Positions 57,996 through 64,000 of a stretch of 64,000 nucleotides of DNA are shown piece after piece. The notes below the pieces were generated by a model. That model was given only the letters and a program-made list of their open reading frames with translations. It did not search any database and was not told where the DNA came from. The DNA is from Symsagittifera roscoffensis (lineage: Eukaryota > Xenacoelomorpha > Acoela > Convolutidae), in NCBI RefSeq assembly GCF_963678635.1, contig NC_087063.1, positions 82,695,574-82,759,573 of the forward strand, given 5' to 3'. Made by a program: the position numbers and the translations under genes. How positions within the stretch are numbered: the first letter of the stretch is position 1; each line of letters starts with the position of its first letter.

Positions 57996-58266
57996 CCAGA
58001 CTGTTCATTGCGGATTCTAGCAGCAGAGAAATCTGGTACAGAGCGCCAAAGAAGTTCGCAGAAGCGTCCAGGTAGTCCAGGGACGTGAACATATTCATCA
58101 TATCTGTGATCTTGTTCAAACCAGTTGGGTCTGACAGTAAGTCTTTGGCAACTGCTGAGGCTGGTGCTTGAAGAGAGCTCCAAACTCTCTCCTTGCTAGC
58201 TCGGCTTTTGTCGTATGTATAGCCCACTAGAAGTCCAACGTCGCAGTAAGACTCCCACAACGAAGC
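57996..58266 (-). CDS. ABCA-like gene, upstream extracellular exon, copy B
   Basis: This exon is the same as 52844-53114, with identical acceptor (GTTATTTAG) and donor (CTGG|GTTAGT) contexts. It has one base change in 271, giving Ala instead of Thr in the ...SxVAKDLL segment. The 271-bp length with phase 0 entry and phase 1 exit means the two copies cannot be spliced together in frame. They would have to be alternatives, or one is an assembly or allelic copy. Confidence 0.6.
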
Positions 58267-59335
58267 CTAAATAACACGGCGGTTCACTTGCATTTCCTTT
58301 TCCGATTAAAAAAACAGGATCTTTCTATATCGAGCCATGATAAGTATCAGTATTTTAAAAATCAGTATAAGACATTTCGACAGTATAATGCAATTTAAAA
58401 TGATTCACATTTAAAGAACAAATTAATTTATCCAAGAGTATAAATGACACAACAAAATACTGAAGTTAAGGAACCTTGGAAAGGGTAGAAAACGCGACCA
58501 CTGACCTGCTAAGTCTACCCTTAAAACTTCAAAAGAGTTATGGTTTTATCGAACCCCAGCTATCGACGCGAGAGTCCGCGTGTTATCGTGCGAACATCAA
58601 GCCTTCACGAATTAAGAAAACCTTTTTATACATAGATCCAATTAATTGTAATACAAAACTTTTTTCAATATATTATTAGTAGCTCATCTAGCATCGAACT
58701 TGGAACTTCCAAAAACTTAGAGCTAATTTAGATAAGCCTCTAAATGAAATCTTTCGAATGACCCTAAAAAATTGAGCTGTTCGTAGATATGAAATTCAAA
58801 AACTGTTAAAATTTTGTTCAATTTGAAGTTGTCTTCAGAATTGCTTATAGTTCGAAGAAAAAAAAATTTTTTTTTTTTAAGAATTTTCATCTGGAAAAAG
58901 TTTGAGTGAAGTGTAAAACAACATCAACACAAACAGACCCCATTGGAAAATGGGTTTAGCAATCAACTTTTAGAATAGTAAATCAGTTGACCTCTAAGTA
59001 CAAAATGACGAACTTTCTAATTTATTCTACAATGACGAGAAATTTAGTAAACATGATGAATTTGAGTTTGAAAACATCATTGGAATCTACTAGAAAGACC
59101 AAACATTTGCAGAACGGTTCAAAATAAAGCGTGCAAACTTCCTTTTCAAGCTGATTTTAAGCATTGTTTCTTATATTTATTTGTACAAAGAAGCTTATTT
59201 GCATGCATTTAACCAACTTCTTCAAATCTATTAGATCTGACTTTTTATGCATATTTTTTGATAAAAAACAATTGAGCTTCTTATATAATCTATTACAATT
59301 TCTCCGATCGACTATCATTTGACGGATTTTTTCTC

Positions 59336-59990
59336 ATGTATGTTGAACAACAAGATGTTTTGGTGGGAACGGCTGTCAGCTCCACTCCTGCTCGAGGTTC
59401 AAGAGTTGGAAAAAAATCAACGGGACGACCGGAACGACTGCGTGCTCAGGAAAGATACTCAAGAAAAGATAGTATTATAATATTGAATCCGCCTTACGAT
59501 GCGCGCAATGTGAGAGACGTAACAATGAACACCCTAAAATGTTTCAAGAATTTTTTGGGTATAACAATCAAGTATGAAGGTGAAAGCATGCCATGTCCTG
59601 CCTGGTGATACAGGTTTTTTCCTTCCCGGGACAATATGTAAATTATTCTACTTCGAGGACAAAACGCAAGTCTGGAAAAATAGAAGTGACAAAAAAGGTC
59701 AACCCAAAAAACCAAACGTATTAAATTGAATGAAACATTGCCAAAAGCTGAAGCGGCGATCAAAGCAACTGCTGTTCGTATGGGGTTGCAGAGGGTGACC
59801 AACAATTGCTTTGTGTCAGTTGCAGTTAGTGGTGAAAATGGATCGAAAAAGTATATAAAATTCATTAGCTTGGATGATCTCAAAAAATTAGAACCAAGTG
59901 CGATCAAACGAAAAATTGTTGAGGTTACCAACAGCAGCAGAGGTACAAATGATAGAGTCTTACCAGAAGGAAAAAACCGAATGTGAGCAA
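59336..59990 (+). pseudogene. LINE ORF1 (L1-ORF1-like nucleic-acid-binding protein), broken
   Basis: ATG-started frame VEQQDVLVGTAVSSTPARGS, then GRPERLRAQERYSRKDSIII and LNPPYDARN, reads to a stop at 59606. After one or two frame changes ICKLFYFEDKTQVWKNRS and then LNETLPKAEAAIKATAVRMG, with FVSVAVSGENGSKKYIKFIS, follow to 59986. This order resembles LINE ORF1 proteins (an N-terminal disordered part, an RRM-like core, then the C-terminal domain). The ORF2-like sequence begins about 540 bp downstream on the same strand, so both probably come from one element. Confidence 0.6.
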
Positions 59991-60520
59991 AAAAATAGAC
60001 TCATAAACTCTAACCAGTTACACGAACTGAAACTTTTTGTTGAATATTTCATACTTTGTGATAAAACGAAAGATATATTGAGTTGATACTAAAGCGCCGT
60101 GCAACTCTGCACTAACTTTACTTGGTTTCATTAATTTTACTGTTGCTTTTGATTTTTTCATTGATCTCTGGAAGAGATTTTTCGGATTTTTTCCCCCCAC
60201 TTTTTACAATTTGATTTGAAATATTCAAATAAATCAAGTTATGTCAGAAACAACTTACACAAAATTTTGTTTTTTATTGTTTCGTATTGGTAGTCAAAAT
60301 AAATTTCAGATTGAGATCAGACTGTCAGTTCCGTTTTCCCTGCTTGTGATAACGCAAGCGCTTCAGGTTGGTTGTGATAACGCGAACTCTAAGCCTGGAA
60401 AAATGCTAATGGACTGGTTATGCAAGTTAACTTTTGTGTGCTCTGTGACGTCAATTTTTTATCTTGAAATAAATTGAAATTTACCTAATGTTCAATTTTA
60501 ATTATTTTTTTTTGTAAAAC

Positions 60521-63500
60521 TTGGATATGAATGAGAAACTTTCGAGTCTCTACAGCGAAAAAGTGCAATCGAAAACACGGCAAATCAAGAGATTTCTTTT
60601 TTTTCTGAAACAGCAAAATAAGGGATATTGTTTACATACAAGAACAGCGTATGAAACAAAGGGACGAAGTAGGGAAAAACTTTCAGGCAAACTGAGGAAC
60701 TTGTTTTTTCCTATCTCAGATCAAAAAAGGCACACCAAGCAGTATATCAAGAACACCACTGAGCTGGTTTTTTGCAAAATATTAGATCGTTACCAAAAAA
60801 CAGACGAATTTCAAGTTAGCCTTACTCAACTAAATTATTTGCCTAGGGTTATATGTAGCACCGAAACCTGGCTTTCACCAAAGCAGATTTCAATATTTAA
60901 AAAATTAGGGAGTATCAACCTCTCAATGAAAATTCTCGTAAGCGTAGGGGAGGTGGCGTATGCTTATTATATATAGAATGTGGAAATAATGAAATAATAA
61001 AAAGAACAAGCTTTAACAACATTCAATTATTAAGCGTCAAAATTACAAACGAAAAACAAACTAAAAAATACAATCATTACGTGTGTTTTTACTCCTCGAA
61101 GCGCGGTAAAAACTCATTCACCCTTTATACTACAAAAAGTTTCGGATTATATTATAGTAGCACCATCTACACATCATTTACTTTGTGAAAACTTTAACAT
61201 TAACATTTTAAGAAAAAGCAAACGATTCTCTGAACTGATAAGCAAACTAAATGGAAACGATCTTCTCCTACAAAATGGAAAACAAGCAACCAGAGAATCT
61301 TAGACCAGTAAAATGTGTATAGAACTGTTTTTTTTTCAGAACACCGGTAACTGATCATTATAGAGTAATTTTAAACGCAACGCCACAAACATGCAAAAAC
61401 GAATCTTTTATTACCAAAATCCAACCATGGTACAAACTTGAATCGGAATCTTTTCTTTAAGAACTAATTGAGTCTTTACATGAAAATTTATTCGATGTTG
61501 AAACAAAAATTAACCAAATTAATTGCGATGAGTTTTTTCATTGTTGAACGAAAAGCTCAGAATTAACACTGAATCATTTTTACTATGAAAAACATCAATC
61601 AGAAAAACTTCGAAGCACTGGGTAAGATAATAATTTGCAAAATGCAGTATCGAATAAAAACACCGGTTTAGGAAAACTTTTTTGAAAACTGGAACCACAG
61701 AGACCAGAAGTAAATTTGAATCCCAAAGAAAATTGGTTCGTAAAATGCTGAGTCAGAAAAAAAGAGCACTTTATGGAAACAAATTACGATTAGAATCCAA
61801 TAACAACAGCAGAGAACTTTTCCGTCTTTATGACGCTCTAACATGTGCTACCAAAAACAACGAACAGAAAGAAAAGAACATAAATGTTGAGGAATTTAAC
61901 GACTTCTTTCCAAAACTTGGAGAAAAAATGGCGAGAAACCTGATAACTTTAAAAGAATCAGGAGTCAGAAAGCAAATTAACTCAATGTTTTTTAGCAGAC
62001 ATCAAGCAAAGTGAAATTTCAAATACAATCGAATTGCTAAAAACGAAGTTTTGTTTGGATATGAAAACTGGAACCACAGAGACCAGAAGTAAATTTGAAT
62101 CACAAAGTAAATTGGTTCGTAAAATGCTGAGTCAGAAAAAAAGAGATTTTATCAAAACAAATTACGAAGGACTGCTTGAAAAAGATTTGTCTAAATTTGC
62201 TCCCAGTTTCGACAGAACTTTTACAAAACTGTTTGGATAGACAAGTTTTTCCAGACAGTTTCAAAATTGCCAAATTTAAACCTCTCCTCAAAGAAGGCAA
62301 TGATCTAGATCCATCAAACTACAGGCCAATTCTCTTTCAGGAAGTTTCAGGTAAAATTTTTGAGCGGGCCATTTATAACAGAATCAACCAATATCTCACA
62401 AAGTATCAATTTTTACATAATTGCCATTTTGGGTTCAGATCAAAAAGGAGTACAATTGATGCTTTGATAACCCTAATAGAAGAAGTGCGTCAAGATTTGA
62501 ACTCTTAAACCACGAAGACACAGTGTACATTCATTGACCTTAAAAACCTTTGATACAGTTGATCAAATGCTTTTACTTGAGAAATGTGACGCATATGGTT
62601 TTCGGGGACCTGTTTTGGATCTTTTGAAATCTTATTTAAAAAACCGACAACAATACGTTGCCACTAAAACCAAACGCTCTCAAAACAAAAATGTGAATTA
62701 TGGAGTACCACAGGGATCCATTCTAGGCCCGCTTCTTTTCATCATTTATAGAAATGATATTGAGCTAAGTTAAAATTGTGAAAGTAATCTGATTTTATAC
62801 GCAGACGACACTGTCATAAAAACAACAGCTAGAAACTGTGAGTTATCCGGTAAACACCATGAAGCGTTGGACAAACCAGCAAGTTGGCTTGAAAAAAAAA
62901 CAAGCTGACCTTAAATGAAGATAAAAACAAAAACAATGATACTATCTAAGGAGAGCAGCGGCAAATCAGATGTAAAAATGAATTGAAAAAATAATGATGC
63001 AAAACAATCATTCCGACACTCAGGTGTTCAAATTGACTCGAAGCTTTCCTTTATTGATCATATTACAAAAACTGGAATAAAAATTGTCGAGGTTTTGTGG
63101 TATGTAATACAGGTTGAAGAAAAATTTAGTTTAAGATCAACTACTGAAAGCATATAACGCTTATGTAAAACCGATTTTACAGTACGGGGTTTTGGCTTAT
63201 GCGTTAACAGACAAAACAAAATTAGAAATAATTAAACTTAAAATCGAACGGCTAATAAAATTTTTTTTTTTCAAGAGAAGAAATCAAAGCATCCAAGAAA
63301 TGAGCCAAAAACGAAAAATATACTTCGTAAAAGAAAGACATATCTATGAATTATTCAAGTTACTATGTAAGTTTTGAGAGAAGAGTGCATATTGGCCATT
63401 GTCCAGGAAGCTGTAGCTGAGAAATATTTGAATACAATTTCGAATAAGAGAATTTCAGCTAGGCAGATACCTGTGTATTCAAAGAGTAACCAAAAAACTT

Positions 63501-63620
63501 CGATAAATGTTAGAATTAGAAAACTTTTCAATTTTGTTCTGAAATATTGTCCAGATTTTGTTACCAGGATTCAGAGCTACACAAATATCAATTACAAATT
63601 TTCAATCATGAGTTTTTGAA
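60521..63620 (+). pseudogene. LINE ORF2 (endonuclease plus reverse transcriptase), decayed
   Basis: Endonuclease pieces are CSTETWLSPKQ (about 60860) and RRGGGVCLLYIE (about 60945). RT follows in several frames: LDPSNYRPILF, FGFRSKRSTIDALITLIEEV, then [32 protein letters not shown] and LILYADDTVIKT near 62790. The C-terminal region to 63620 includes LKYCPDFVTRIQS. At least six shifts or stops break it. A stretch of about 90 bp (from AAAACTGGAACCACAGAGAC) occurs twice, at 61684 and 62061. It is a separate family from the minus-strand LINE copies, though related. Confidence 0.75.
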
Positions 63621-63629
63621 CATTTTTCT

Positions 63630-63930
63630 TCTAGGAAATTATCAACTGGTTTCTCATTTTTGAGTAGAAATAGTATTTTAAAAAAGAAAATGAACTGTCG
63701 AGGGTAGGTGCTGAAATTTCCCCTGCTGAAATTTACCCCTTTTTTGCTTCAAATTTTTATTTCTCACTAAATCATTTTTCTTGATTAACTAACGATGTTA
63801 AAAAGCAAAAAAAAATCAGAGCAGGATCAGAGGTGCCTGAAAACGGGCTGCAAAGTTCCACGGCGTTCTCGCAATGAGATTTCACTTGGTTGTAAATGTA
63901 GTAAATTTTACAGTGAATGGAATCTACATT
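63630..63930. other. Intergenic stretch, no feature seen
   Basis: Sequence beyond the LINE 3' end, with a duplicated CTGAAATTTMCCCC near 63709-63740. No frame is supported. Confidence 0.35.
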
Positions 63931-63944
63931 GCAAAGAATTTATT

Positions 63945-64000
63945 ATGATTTTTATTATGATTATGATTATTATTATTATTATGATTATTATTATTATTAT
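63945..64000. repeat. ATT/ATTATG microsatellite
   Basis: TTATTATGATTATTATTATT-type repeats run to the window edge. They may be the tail of the plus-strand LINE, which ends about 325 bp earlier. Confidence 0.7.

Larger units (their letters stand above)
55490..59760. repeat. Segmental duplication, copy B
   Basis: Same order as copy A with the integrase region deleted. In the intron, small indels and several substitutions per 100 bp separate the copies, while the exon differs at a single base. Confidence 0.9.

Overview
This is animal nuclear DNA. It is AT-rich, its genes are split by introns with matching phases, and transposable elements outnumber genes. The protein-coding content points to an invertebrate metazoan: an ABCA-type ABC transporter, a multi-finger U1/matrin-type zinc-finger protein, jockey/CR1-like LINEs, Ty3/Gypsy-like relics, 8-bp-duplication MITEs and tRNA-derived SINEs. 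I cannot fix the phylum from the sequence alone. Every supported host gene lies on the minus strand.

Layout. 0-14 kb holds small minus-strand membrane or hypothetical genes: a last exon at 320-511, and genes at 6551-6865, 12002-12226, 12671-12949 and a three-exon gene at 13218-13752. They sit among dispersed repeats, two copies of a 210-bp MITE, a LINE 3' fragment and a broken retroelement with a YLDD reverse-transcriptase box (about 8.0-11.0 kb). From 14.2 to 20.8 kb there are four tandem units of about 1.63 kb, each carrying a fragment of the 12671-12949 exon. From 21.7 to 24.2 kb lies a two-exon gene for a 617-aa protein with eight C2H2 (H-x5-H) fingers. From 24.2 to 30.1 kb the DNA is mostly repeats, including a 76-bp minisatellite, a 45-bp minisatellite and an AAAT-rich array.

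From 30.2 to at least 58.3 kb lies one ABCA-like gene on the minus strand. Its exons are at 30157-30661, 33848-34044, 35136-40540, 43669-44154 and 47265-47352, all joining in phase (2,226 codons plus stop). Further upstream is an exon present twice, at 52844-53114 and 57996-58266. Colinearity with vertebrate ABCA proteins across ECD1, TMD1, NBD1, ECD2, TMD2, NBD2 and the C-terminal domain is clear. Both ATP-binding domains have lost the LSGGQ signature and the switch histidine. The 5' end of the gene is outside the window or was not found.

Its upstream introns are filled with a Ty3/Gypsy relic (45.5-52.1 kb) interrupted by an oppositely oriented LINE. A tandem segmental duplication (about 48.8-54.7 kb against 55.5-59.7 kb) also copied the exon. 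At 59.3-63.6 kb lies a decayed plus-strand LINE with ORF1 and ORF2.

The main observations for follow-up are the degenerate ABCA transporter with a basic Arg/Ser-rich tail, its duplicated phase-incompatible exon, the exon-capturing 1.63-kb array, the cluster of unrecognised small membrane-protein genes, and tandemly amplified zinc-knuckle-coding segments in the Gypsy relic.
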